Below, one piece after another: positions 33,564 to 41,494 of a stretch of 64,000 bases of DNA. Positions within the stretch are counted from its first letter, which is position 1; each line of letters begins with the position of its first letter. Position numbers and translations under genes: made by a program. The notes under the pieces are model-generated. The model ran no database searches. It saw only the letters and a list, made by a program, of their open reading frames with translations, and was not told the DNA's origin. The stretch covers positions 248,001 to 312,000 of the forward strand of contig NZ_JBDZDN010000001.1 in the NCBI RefSeq assembly GCF_040049215.1. The letters are read 5' to 3'. The stretch is from Mesorhizobium_K sp040049215 (GTDB lineage: Bacteria > Pseudomonadota > Alphaproteobacteria > Rhizobiales > Rhizobiaceae).

Positions 33564-34928
33564 TCAACCCTCCTTGTAGGACGACATATTCAGGTACTTC
33601 TCCGCCACAGGCCAGTTGGCGACGCGAGAGGCTTCCTGCATGCATTCGATGAGTGCGGCGCCCGTGGTCGGCTGGCGATGCGCCTTCATGTCGCCGTCGC
33701 GGTAGGCATTGATGAAACGGAACTCCAGCGGGTCCATGCCGATCAGCCGGGCGAGCTTGTCCATCTGCACTTCGAGTGCAAAGTCGGCGATGGTGACGCC
33801 GAAGCCGCGCATGGCTGAGGACGGAGTGCGGTTGGTGTAGACGCACCATGTATCGACCCACACGTTCGGCACAGTGTAGGGGCCGGGATAGTGGGCCGCG
33901 CCCTTCTGCGCGCCGTAGGGCGAGTGGCGCGAATAGGCGCCGGCGTCGGTGTAGCCGGTGACCTGGCGGGCGATCAACCGGCCGTCGTTCATGACGCCGT
34001 CCTTGAGCACGATCTTCTCGGCCGCGCGGGGTGAAGAGATCTGCATTTCCTCATAGCGCGAGTAGATAAAGCTGACCGGACGGCCCGTCAGCTTGGCAGC
34101 GAGGATGGCGATCGGCTCGACTGTAACGTCGACCTTGCCGCCGAAGCCGCCGCCGACGGTGCCGCCCACCATGTGCAGCTTGTGGCCGGCCATCTGCAGG
34201 ATGATCGAGGTGTTGTCGAGAGTGAAGAACATCGCCTGCGTGTTGGTGTGGCAGGTGAAGCGGTCGTTGCCCTCGGGTGTGACGATGCAGCCGGTCGTCT
34301 CCAGCGGCGCCTGCTCGATCGGCGAGGACCAATAGGTCTGTTCGAGGATGTGGTCGGCCTCGGCAAAACCCTTTTCGACATCGCCGAAGCGCACCTTCCG
34401 CGACGGGCCGCTGTCGTACATGTAGTGGTTCTGACCGTGATGCTCGTTGACGATGGGCGCGCCGGGCGCCAGCGCGGCCTCGATGTCGAGCACGGCGGGC
34501 AGAATCTCGTAGTCGATCTTGACCTTGGCGGCCGCCTCGCTGGCGGCACGCTCGCTGTCGGCGAGCACCGCGACCACGGCCTCGCCCTTCCAGCGCACCT
34601 TGTCTTCGGCCAGCACATGCTCGTCCTCCGGCCCGACCTGAATCAGGATGAGGATGGTGTAGAGGTTGTGCGGTATGTCCTTGTGCGTGAGCACGCGGTA
34701 GACGCCGGGGTGCTTCTCCGCCTCGGACGTGTCGACGCTCCTGATGCGGGCGTGGTGGTGGGGGCTGCGCACCATCTTGAGATAGAGCATGTTCGGAAAA
34801 GTGCGGTCGGCGAAATAGGTCGTCTTGCCGGTCACATGGCCGGAAACATCCGAGCGCTGAAGACCCTGGCCGAGTTGCTTCAGATCGTCCTTGCGCTCAT
34901 CGGCGAAATAGCTCTTGGCGAGTTCCAT
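33564..34928 (-). CDS. molybdenum hydroxylase, first molybdopterin-binding subunit
   Basis: A 454-residue protein equal to the N-terminal half of CoxL/XdhB-type subunits. It includes GKTTYFADRTFPNMLYLKMVRSPH, the cofactor-contact segment VGGGFGGK near residue 260, and TPSSAMRGFGVTIADFALEVQMD. It ends with SYKEG and a TGA that splits what is normally one chain of about 780-790 residues. Nicotinate dehydrogenase of Eubacterium barkeri also carries its molybdopterin domains on two subunits (NdhL and NdhM), so this may be a working arrangement. Confidence 0.9.
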   Translation of the reverse strand: MELAKSYFADERKDDLKQLGQGLQRSDVSGHVTGKTTYFADRTFPNMLYLKMVRSPHHHARIRSVDTSEAEKHPGVYRVLTHKDIPHNLYTILILIQVGPEDEHVLAEDKVRWKGEAVVAVLADSERAASEAAAKVKIDYEILPAVLDIEAALAPGAPIVNEHHGQNHYMYDSGPSRKVRFGDVEKGFAEADHILEQTYWSSPIEQAPLETTGCIVTPEGNDRFTCHTNTQAMFFTLDNTSIILQMAGHKLHMVGGTVGGGFGGKVDVTVEPIAILAAKLTGRPVSFIYSRYEEMQISSPRAAEKIVLKDGVMNDGRLIARQVTGYTDAGAYSRHSPYGAQKGAAHYPGPYTVPNVWVDTWCVYTNRTPSSAMRGFGVTIADFALEVQMDKLARLIGMDPLEFRFINAYRDGDMKAHRQPTTGAALIECMQEASRVANWPVAEKYLNMSSYKEG

Positions 34929-34938
34929 CTGCGTTTCC

Positions 34939-35421
34939 TCAGGCCGCGTTCTGCGAATTGGAGCGCGCGGCGGTCAACACGGCGCGGATGATCGGCTCGT
35001 AGCCGGTGCAGCGGCAGATGTTTCCCGACAGCGCCTCGACGACCTCTTCGCGCGACGGGTTAGGCGTGCGGTCGAGCAGCGCCTTGGCGGCCATGATCAT
35101 GCCTGATGTGCAGAAGCCGCACTGCGCGGCAAACTCGTCCATGAAAGCGCGCTGCAGCGGGTGCAGCACGCCATCCCTGGAGAGCCCGCCATTGGTGAGG
35201 ATGTCGGCGCCCTCGCATGTCTCGGCGAGCGTGAGGCAGGAAAGCTTCAGCTCGCCATCGATCATGACCGAGCATGCGCCGCAGGTGCCCTGGTGGCAGC
35301 CACCCTTGGGCGAGGTGTCGCCGAGCTTGTCGCGCAGCACCTTGATCAGGGTCGCGCCGCTATCGACGAACTCGGCCTTCTCCTCGCCGTTGAGATTGAA
35401 CTGGACAGGAACCTTCGCCAT
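34939..35421 (-). CDS. molybdenum hydroxylase, [2Fe-2S] small subunit
   Basis: A 160-residue CoxS/XdhC-type iron-sulfur subunit. The plant-ferredoxin-type cluster ligands are Cys42, Cys47, Cys50 and Cys62 (GCHQGTCGAC). The second cluster ligands are Cys101, Cys104, Cys136 and Cys138 (CGFC and CRC). All eight ligands are present. It passes electrons from the molybdenum site to FAD. Confidence 0.95.
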   Translation of the reverse strand: MAKVPVQFNLNGEEKAEFVDSGATLIKVLRDKLGDTSPKGGCHQGTCGACSVMIDGELKLSCLTLAETCEGADILTNGGLSRDGVLHPLQRAFMDEFAAQCGFCTSGMIMAAKALLDRTPNPSREEVVEALSGNICRCTGYEPIIRAVLTAARSNSQNAA

Positions 35422-35457
35422 GTTTCCTCCCTGGCGTTGTCCGAACTTTGCTGCCGG

Positions 35458-36243
35458 CTACTCCAAAAGCAGCCGGCGGAAATGCACGGGTAGAACCTCC
35501 GCGCGATACCAGGCGCTGGCAATGGCGTCGGTGATCGGGCTTGTCCCCTCCCCGACCGCCGCCACTGCCTTTGCAACGACCCCTTCCGAAAGCGTTGCGC
35601 CGACTAGCGCCTTCTCCGCCGCCTTGGCGCGGATAGGGCGGTCGGCCATGCATCCCAGCGCGACCCGCGCGCTCTTCACTGTGCCGCCGTCCATATCGAT
35701 GACGGCTGCGATGCTCAGCACTGACACGCCTTTCGGCTTCACACGCGTCACCTTGAGGAAGCGGAATTTTTCAGCCGACGGCACGGCGAAGCTCACCGAG
35801 GCCACAACCTTGCCGTCACGGCCGGCGAGGAATTCCTCGATGCCGAGATCACCTGCCGTCGTGTGGACCGCCGCGTCGAGCGCCAGAAGCGCCACTGCAA
35901 AATCGCCGTAAGGCGACTGCGCGAAAAGATTGCCGCCCACGCTCGCCATGTTGCGGATCGCCGGGCCGCCGACCGCCTTCGCCGCCTTTGAGATGGCAGA
36001 CAGGCCGGGGTGGCCGGAAATCGCCGACATGGTGACGGACGCGCCTATCATCGCCTTGCCGCCTTCAACCGTGATCGTCGAGAGTGTCGGATCGGTCGAG
36101 CGCACGAAGGTCGAGAGCGAGATATCTCCCTCGTTGGCAGCGCGAACCACCAGCGTGCCACCGCCAAGATAGCGCGCGCCGGCGTCCTTCAGCGCCAAGC
36201 CGGCTTCTGCGAGTGTCGGATAGGTTTTCAGGGCAAGCGGCAT
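35458..36243 (-). CDS. molybdenum hydroxylase, FAD-binding medium subunit
   Basis: A 261-residue CoxM-type FAD subunit. FAD-contact segments are RYLGGGTLVVRAA and IRNMASVGGNLFAQSPYGDF, followed by a C-terminal domain. GGAGG lies 5 nt before the ATG at 36243; a GTG at 36255 would add four residues. It is slightly shorter than typical medium subunits (about 280-290 residues). Confidence 0.92.
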   Translation of the reverse strand: MPLALKTYPTLAEAGLALKDAGARYLGGGTLVVRAANEGDISLSTFVRSTDPTLSTITVEGGKAMIGASVTMSAISGHPGLSAISKAAKAVGGPAIRNMASVGGNLFAQSPYGDFAVALLALDAAVHTTAGDLGIEEFLAGRDGKVVASVSFAVPSAEKFRFLKVTRVKPKGVSVLSIAAVIDMDGGTVKSARVALGCMADRPIRAKAAEKALVGATLSEGVVAKAVAAVGEGTSPITDAIASAWYRAEVLPVHFRRLLLE

Positions 36244-36256
36244 CGCGCCCTCCACA

Positions 36257-36697
36257 TCATTTGCCCGAGAAGAAGCTCTTCAGCGCGTTGAAACCGCCCT
36301 GGAAGACGTTCTCGCCCATGCCCTTGGCCATTTCGTCCGCCTTCTCGGCCGGCGCGTCGAACTGCGACGTCCAGACCGCATAGGTCCTGTCGCCATCGGT
36401 GATGCGCTCGAGTTTCAGCGTCGCCGTGTGGTTGGTAATCGGAGCCGGGTGCTCGATGATCGCGTAGGTGGTGAGGAAATCATCGTCGGAAAAGGCGTCG
36501 AGCCGCTCGCGGACAATAGGACCGGACGCCAGCTTGAACTTGCGCACCGCGCCGATGTCGGTCGCCTTCCTGCCGCCCTCGATCTCGCTCTCGACCATGC
36601 GGGGATGCCAGCTCGGCAGTCCGTTGAAATCGCGAATACGCGCCCAGACCTTCTCGATCGGCGCGTCGATGACGCTCGAAATCCTTACCTTTGCCAC
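36257..36697 (-). CDS. SRPBCC family protein
   Basis: A 146-residue START/Bet-v1-like ligand-binding protein (polyketide cyclase/CoxG-like). It begins MAKVRISSVIDAPIEKVWARIRDFNGLPSWHPRM and ends in a short hydrophobic and basic tail. It is the first gene of the molybdenum hydroxylase operon, 13 nt before the FAD subunit. In cox operons the SRPBCC protein CoxG recruits the enzyme to the membrane; a similar role is possible, as is substrate binding. Confidence 0.88.
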   Translation of the reverse strand: MAKVRISSVIDAPIEKVWARIRDFNGLPSWHPRMVESEIEGGRKATDIGAVRKFKLASGPIVRERLDAFSDDDFLTTYAIIEHPAPITNHTATLKLERITDGDRTYAVWTSQFDAPAEKADEMAKGMGENVFQGGFNALKSFFSGK

Positions 36698-36792
36698 GCA
36701 ATCCTCCCTCGATGCTCACCGGGGAGTCTAGCGCACGCCTGAAGCGCGCGCTTATCAATGCGTCTCGATCGCTTATCGATCCGTCTGAAAAT

Positions 36793-37617
36793 TCAGACCG
36801 CGCTTTGCATCGCCTCGCGGTAGAGCGTCGGCGGCACGCCGGCATGATCGCGGAAGAAGCGCGTGAAATTGCCCTGCGTGGTGAAGCCGAGGTTCCAGGC
36901 GACCGAGGTGAGCGGCTCGCGCGACCATTGCAGCTGCCTCAGCGCCTCCTGCATGCGCAGCGTGTTCCAGTAGACGTTGGGCGTGAGGCTGGTCTGCTCC
37001 TTGAACAGCGCAAAGAAATGCGGCCGCGACAGGCCGACAGCCTTCGCCACCTCGTCGAAGCAGATGCGCTCGCGCACATTGGCCTTCATCAGCTCGATAG
37101 CCTTGAGCACGCGGTAGTCGATGCCATCGTTCCCGGCTGAGCGCGCGCGGCGCGGACGAATGGAATCGGCGGCGTCCGCCAGGCTGTCGATCAGCCGCTC
37201 GACTTCGTACATTCCCAGGTCGTCGATGTCGCCGCCGTTGAGCTCCTCGTAGAGCATCACCGCGGCGCGATGCAGCCACGGGTCGATGGGCACCGTCGCG
37301 GAGGCGAAGATTGGCTGGCCCGAGGGCACGCCGCGACGCCGGTAGAACCATTCCGGATCGAAATAGAAGGCGAGGAATTTTCCGGCGCGTCCGTCGGCGG
37401 AAAGCGCGTGGCTGTGCGGCTGGAACGAGTTTATGCCGGCCGCGACATTCGGGCCGAGCAGAACTTTTTCCTCGCCGACGGTCATCTCGCCGGCGGCGCC
37501 GTCGAGCCAGAGGATGATGTGGGCCTCGGCATGGGCGTGAGTGACGAAATCGCTGGCGACATTGAGCACCGAAACGTGCCCGAATGCTCCGCGAAAGAGC
37601 CGGATCGAGGTGGCCAT
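36793..37617 (-). CDS. AraC family transcriptional regulator
   Basis: A 274-residue regulator. The N-terminal cupin-like sensing domain (FVTHAHAEAHIILWLDG) is followed by a C-terminal pair of helix-turn-helix motifs at about residues 175-270, with FDEVAKAVGLSRPHFFALFKEQTSLTPNVY and SVAWNLGFTTQGNFTRFFRDHAGVPPTLYR. GGGAGG precedes the ATG. It lies directly upstream of the molybdenum hydroxylase operon on the same strand and is likely its activator. Confidence 0.92.
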   Translation of the reverse strand: MATSIRLFRGAFGHVSVLNVASDFVTHAHAEAHIILWLDGAAGEMTVGEEKVLLGPNVAAGINSFQPHSHALSADGRAGKFLAFYFDPEWFYRRRGVPSGQPIFASATVPIDPWLHRAAVMLYEELNGGDIDDLGMYEVERLIDSLADAADSIRPRRARSAGNDGIDYRVLKAIELMKANVRERICFDEVAKAVGLSRPHFFALFKEQTSLTPNVYWNTLRMQEALRQLQWSREPLTSVAWNLGFTTQGNFTRFFRDHAGVPPTLYREAMQSAV

Positions 37618-37950
37618 CTGCTTCCTCCCCGGGGCTCCGTAGGGTGTTCCAGTCCGGTCGCAATTCCCGACGGAAAACCGGTTTCCACTTTTCCTGGAAT
37701 TGCTTCCATGCGTGGCCCCGCTTCGCGAAAATACTGCGGTGCGCGCGGCGGATCGTCAATACGCAGCCGTGCCTGCCACCTCCCGCATCAATGGTGCAGT
37801 GCAACACATTTTCCCTCTTGCGTGTTTAGTAAATTCTGTTTCAACTAAACAAATTACTCAACATCGCAGTCTGCGGTTTGAGACCCCTGAGGAGAGGGGT
37901 TCGAGTTCTGAAACCGTCATCCGGACGCGTTTCGCTAATGGGAGGAAGGC
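37618..37950. other. 333-nt intergenic region between the divergent AraC and sugar ABC genes
   Basis: No convincing gene lies here. The region is comparatively AT-rich from 37800 onward and contains the inverted repeat annotated separately at 37824-37850. It must hold promoters for the divergent AraC gene and the ABC/dihydroxyacetone kinase operon. I could not identify a clear -35/-10 pair. Confidence 0.6.
37824..37850. promoter_or_regulatory. inverted repeat, candidate operator of the ABC/Dha operon
   Basis: GTTTAGT (37824-37830) and ACTAAAC (37844-37850) form a perfect 7-bp inverted repeat with a 13-bp spacer, about 100 nt upstream of the binding-protein gene. No regulator gene other than the AraC gene and the small HTH-like gene at 46523 lies within this operon's reach. 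Operator role inferred. Confidence 0.4.
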
Positions 37951-39282
37951 ATGAAATCGACGCTGAAAATGTTGCTTGGCCTGGCTGCGGGGCTACTCGC
38001 CTCGTCCGCCATGACGGGCGCTTCGCAGGCTGAAGACCTGACGCTCTGCTGGGCCGCTTGGGACCCGGCGAACGCGCTGGTCGAACTATCGAAGGACTTT
38101 ACCGCGCAGACCGGCATCGGCATGAAATTCGAGTTCGTTCCGTGGACCAACTACGCCGACCGGTTCCTCAACGAGCTCAACTCCAAGGGCAAGCTCTGCG
38201 ACCTGATCATCGGCGACAGCCAGTGGATCGGCGGCTCGGCCGAGAACGGCCACTACGTCAAGCTCAACGATTTCTTCGACAAGGAAGGAATCAAGATGAG
38301 CGACTTCGTCGACGCCACCGTCGTCGGCTATTCGCAATGGCCGAAGGGCACCGAGAACTACTGGTCGCTGCCGGCCTTTGGCGACGTGGTCGGCTGGACC
38401 TATCGCAAGGATTGGTTCGCCAAGCCGGAAATTCAGGCGGCGTTCAAGGAAAAATATGGCCGTGATCTGGCCGTGCCCGCGACCTTTGCCGAGTTGAAGG
38501 ACATTGCAGAATTCTTCCAGAATCGCGACGTCGACGGCAAGAAAGTCTACGGCGCATCGATCTACACCGAGCGCGGCTCCGAAGGCGTCACCATGGGCGT
38601 CATGGACGTGCTCTATTCCTACGGCTTCAAATACGACAACCCGGACAAGCCCTATGACATGGAAGGCTTCGTCAACTCCGAGAAGTCGGTGAAAGGCCTC
38701 GAATTCTACAAGTCTCTCTATGATTGCTGCACGCCGCCCGGCGCATCGAACAGCTACATGGGCGAAGGCATCGACGCCTTCAAATCCGGCCAGGTGGCGA
38801 TGCACATGAACTTCGCCTTCACATGGCCCGGCCTGCAGAAGGACGAGTCGGTCGGCGGCGACAAGGTCGGCTTCTTCGCCAACCCGGCCGGACCGGACGG
38901 CGAGAAGTTCGCACAGCTCGGCGGCCAGGGCATCTCGGTCGTTTCCTATTCCGACCAGCAGGACGCCGCGCTGCAGTACATCAAGTGGTTCGCCACGACC
39001 GACGTGCAGAAGAAGTGGTGGTCGCTCGGTGGCTTCTCCTGCCTGAAGTCGGTCGTCGAAGACCCGACCTTCGAGGCCAGCCAGCCCTACGCGAAGACCT
39101 TCCTCGACTCCATGGCGATCGTGAAGGACTTCTGGGCCGAGCCGAGCTACGCCTCGCTGCTGCAGGCTTCGCAGAAACGCTTCCACGACTATGTGGTGGC
39201 CGGACAGGGCACCGCGAAGGAAGCGCTCGACGGCCTCGTGGCCGACTGGACGGAAGTCTTCCAGGACGACGGAAAGATGTAA
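37951..39282 (+). CDS. sugar/polyol ABC transporter substrate-binding protein (family 1)
   Basis: A 443-residue periplasmic binding protein. The signal peptide is MKSTLKMLLGLAAGLLASSA, with cleavage expected near SQA-ED (about residue 28). The family-1 pattern is visible in FVPWTNYADRFLNELNSKGKLCDLIIGDSQWIGG and QVAMHMNFAFTWPG. Several cysteines in the mature chain could form disulfides. It heads an operon whose downstream genes encode permeases, ATPases and a dihydroxyacetone kinase, so a triose, glycerol or related small polyol is the likely ligand. A perfect hairpin follows. Confidence 0.9.
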   Translation: MKSTLKMLLGLAAGLLASSAMTGASQAEDLTLCWAAWDPANALVELSKDFTAQTGIGMKFEFVPWTNYADRFLNELNSKGKLCDLIIGDSQWIGGSAENGHYVKLNDFFDKEGIKMSDFVDATVVGYSQWPKGTENYWSLPAFGDVVGWTYRKDWFAKPEIQAAFKEKYGRDLAVPATFAELKDIAEFFQNRDVDGKKVYGASIYTERGSEGVTMGVMDVLYSYGFKYDNPDKPYDMEGFVNSEKSVKGLEFYKSLYDCCTPPGASNSYMGEGIDAFKSGQVAMHMNFAFTWPGLQKDESVGGDKVGFFANPAGPDGEKFAQLGGQGISVVSYSDQQDAALQYIKWFATTDVQKKWWSLGGFSCLKSVVEDPTFEASQPYAKTFLDSMAIVKDFWAEPSYASLLQASQKRFHDYVVAGQGTAKEALDGLVADWTEVFQDDGKM

Positions 39283-39299
39283 GCTTCGTCCTCCCAAGC

Positions 39300-39332
39300 C
39301 CGCCCCGCGCCATGTAGAGTGGCGCGGGGCGG
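39300..39332 (+). other. intercistronic hairpin after the sugar-binding-protein gene
   Basis: A perfect 13-bp stem (CCGCCCCGCGCCA / TGGCGCGGGGCGG) with a 7-nt loop lies 18 nt past the stop and 14 nt before the first permease. There is no T-run, so it looks like an mRNA-stabilising or processing element rather than a terminator. Confidence 0.7.
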
Positions 39333-39345
39333 AGACATCAGAGAC

Positions 39346-40344
39346 ATGCAAGACTTGCCCAGCGGAAAACCTGTCGTGACCGACACCACCACGTCGATAC
39401 TGGATCGGGCGGCGGAAGCTGCGGCACGGGCGACGCCCGACAGCCTGGCCAAGCGCGTCAAGGGTCTTTCGGACCGGATGGTCGCGTGGATCTTCATCGC
39501 GCCAACGATCATCCTGCTCTTGGCGATCAACATCTTTCCGCTGATCTGGGCGATCCAGCTTTCCTTCACCAACTATCGGGCGAACCGCCCGAACGAGCCG
39601 ATCAAGAACATCGGGCTCTCGAATTATTCGCGCATCCTGAACGACACCGACACCTGGATCGCCATGCAGGCGACCGCGCATTTCGTGTTCTGGACGATCG
39701 CGCTGCAGACGCTGATCGGCTTCAGCCTCGCCTATCTGATCGACCGCAAGTTCCGCGGCCACGCCTTCTGGACGACCATCATCCTAGTGCCGATGATGCT
39801 GTCGCCGGCGGTGGTCGGCAATTTCTGGCGCTTCCTCTACGAGCCGCAGATCGGACTGTTCACCTATGTCGTCTCGTTCTTCACCGGCATCCCCACCACC
39901 GACATATTGATGCTGTCCAACGTGACGCTGGCGCCGTGGGCGATCATCATTGTCGATACCTGGATGTGGACGCCCTACGTGATGCTGATCTGCCTCGCCG
40001 GCCTGCGCTCGATCCCCGACTATATTTACGAAGCCGCCGAGGTCGACCGCGCCTCCAACTGGCGGCAGTTCTGGTCGATCACGCTGCCGATGGCGCTGCC
40101 CTTCATCATGCTCGCGGTGCTCTTCCGCGGCATCGAGAACTTCAAGATGTTCGACATGGTGAACCTCCTGACCGGCGGCGGGCCCGGCTCGACGACGGAG
40201 GTTGCGTCCATCACGCTGAAGCGCGAAGCCTTCGAGAAATGGCGCACCGGCTTCTCGTCGGCCTTCGCCATCATTCTGTTCGTCGCGGTCTTCGGGCTCG
40301 CCAACATATACGTCAAGGTGCTGAACAGGGTGAAAAGCCGATGA
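39346..40344 (+). CDS. sugar/polyol ABC transporter permease (MalF/UgpA type)
   Basis: A 332-residue permease with about six membrane helices. The EAA loop reads YEAAEVDRASNWRQFWSITLPMALPFIML. The ATG at 39346 is chosen over a GTG at 39319 that overlaps the intercistronic hairpin. It forms the channel with the next gene product, with which it overlaps by 4 nt. Confidence 0.92.
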   Translation: MQDLPSGKPVVTDTTTSILDRAAEAAARATPDSLAKRVKGLSDRMVAWIFIAPTIILLLAINIFPLIWAIQLSFTNYRANRPNEPIKNIGLSNYSRILNDTDTWIAMQATAHFVFWTIALQTLIGFSLAYLIDRKFRGHAFWTTIILVPMMLSPAVVGNFWRFLYEPQIGLFTYVVSFFTGIPTTDILMLSNVTLAPWAIIIVDTWMWTPYVMLICLAGLRSIPDYIYEAAEVDRASNWRQFWSITLPMALPFIMLAVLFRGIENFKMFDMVNLLTGGGPGSTTEVASITLKREAFEKWRTGFSSAFAIILFVAVFGLANIYVKVLNRVKSR

Positions 40345-41288
40345 GCGCCGCCGCCCATTCGGTCGTCGAGCCGAGCGTCACCTCGAAGCGGGTCGCAGGC
40401 ACGCTGGTGGTCGTCTATGCGCTGATCTCGATGATCCCGCTGTTCTGGATCTTCGCGACCAGCTTCAAGACGCCGCCGGATTCGATCGCCTATCCGCCGA
40501 AGGTGCTGTTTACGCCGTCGATCGAGGGCTACTGCAACCTGTTCACGACCCGCACGCGGCAGACGGCGGAATACATCAACTCGCTGCCGCCGGCGACGAG
40601 CTTTTGCGACGAGACCACGCGCAAGCGCAACATGGTGATCGCGGGGCCGTCGAACTTCCTGCCGCGTTTCGTCAATTCGCTGATCATCGCCTTCGGCTCG
40701 ACCTTCTGCGCGGTGTTCCTGGGCACGCTCGCGGCCTATGGCTTCTCGCGCTTCAAGGTGCCGCTGGCCGACGACCTGCTGTTCTTCATCCTGTCGACGC
40801 GCTTCATGCCGCCGATCGCAGTGGCGATCCCGATCTATCTCATGTACCGCGAGCTCGGCCTTTCGGACACGGCTCTCGGCATGATCCTGCTCTACACGGC
40901 GGTGAACGTGTCGCTGGCGGTGTGGCTGCTCAAGGGCTTCATCGACGAGATCCCCAGGGAATACGAGGAAGCCGCCATGATCGACGGCTACACGCGGCTG
41001 CAGGCGTTTCGCAAGGTGGTGCTGCCGCAGGCGACGACCGGCATCGCCGCGACGGCGATCTTCTGCCTGATCTTCGCCTGGAACGAATACGCCTTCGCGT
41101 CGCTGCTCACGTCCGGCACGGCGCAGACCGCCCCGCCCTTCATCCCGACCATCATCGGCGAAGGCGGGCAGGACTGGCCGGCGGTGGCGGCGGGAACGAC
41201 GGTGTTCCTGGTGCCGATCCTGGTGTTCACGATCCTGCTCAGAAAACAGCTGCTGCGCGGCATCACATTCGGGGCGGTGCGCAAATGA
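40341..41288 (+). CDS. sugar/polyol ABC transporter permease (MalG/UgpE type)
   Basis: A 315-residue permease. The EAA loop is EEAAMIDGYTRLQAFRKVVLPQATTGIAATAIF, and the C-terminus is LLRKQLLRGITFGAVRK. Between helix 1 and helix 2 it carries a long periplasmic insert (about residues 55-105), larger than in typical MalG. Overlaps of 4 nt on both sides show tight coupling. Confidence 0.92.
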   Translation: MSAAAHSVVEPSVTSKRVAGTLVVVYALISMIPLFWIFATSFKTPPDSIAYPPKVLFTPSIEGYCNLFTTRTRQTAEYINSLPPATSFCDETTRKRNMVIAGPSNFLPRFVNSLIIAFGSTFCAVFLGTLAAYGFSRFKVPLADDLLFFILSTRFMPPIAVAIPIYLMYRELGLSDTALGMILLYTAVNVSLAVWLLKGFIDEIPREYEEAAMIDGYTRLQAFRKVVLPQATTGIAATAIFCLIFAWNEYAFASLLTSGTAQTAPPFIPTIIGEGGQDWPAVAAGTTVFLVPILVFTILLRKQLLRGITFGAVRK

Positions 41289-41491
41289 GCACGGCCACGA
41301 CAAGGAAACGCCGTTCGAACTGGCCCCGCATGCTCCGCAGGGGACTGCTCGAAAACATCGCCACGGCGATCATCGGGATCGGCTTCCTGATGCTGTTCCA
41401 GCCCTTCGCGCTGTCGCTCTACACATGGTCGTTCATCACCATGCTGTTCGGCACCGCAATGTTCATCATCGTCTCGAAGTTTCCGGAGTAG
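41285..41491 (+). CDS. small two-helix membrane protein of the ABC operon
   Basis: A 68-residue protein starting at the ATGA that overlaps the permease stop. A basic N-terminus (RKRRSNWPRMLRRG) precedes two hydrophobic segments (ATAIIGIGFLMLFQPFAL and WSFITMLFGTAMFIIV). It lies exactly where rhizobial glycerol-transport operons carry the small membrane protein GlpU, after the second permease. It may be an accessory subunit of the importer; no function is established from sequence. Confidence 0.75.
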   Translation: MSTATTRKRRSNWPRMLRRGLLENIATAIIGIGFLMLFQPFALSLYTWSFITMLFGTAMFIIVSKFPE

Positions 41492-41494
41492 GCG

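Noticed and set aside
38086..39762. 558-codon minus-strand open frame across the sugar-binding-protein gene
   Set aside because: The plus-strand gene has a signal peptide and family-1 pattern; the minus frame has no recognisable domain and spans an intercistronic hairpin.
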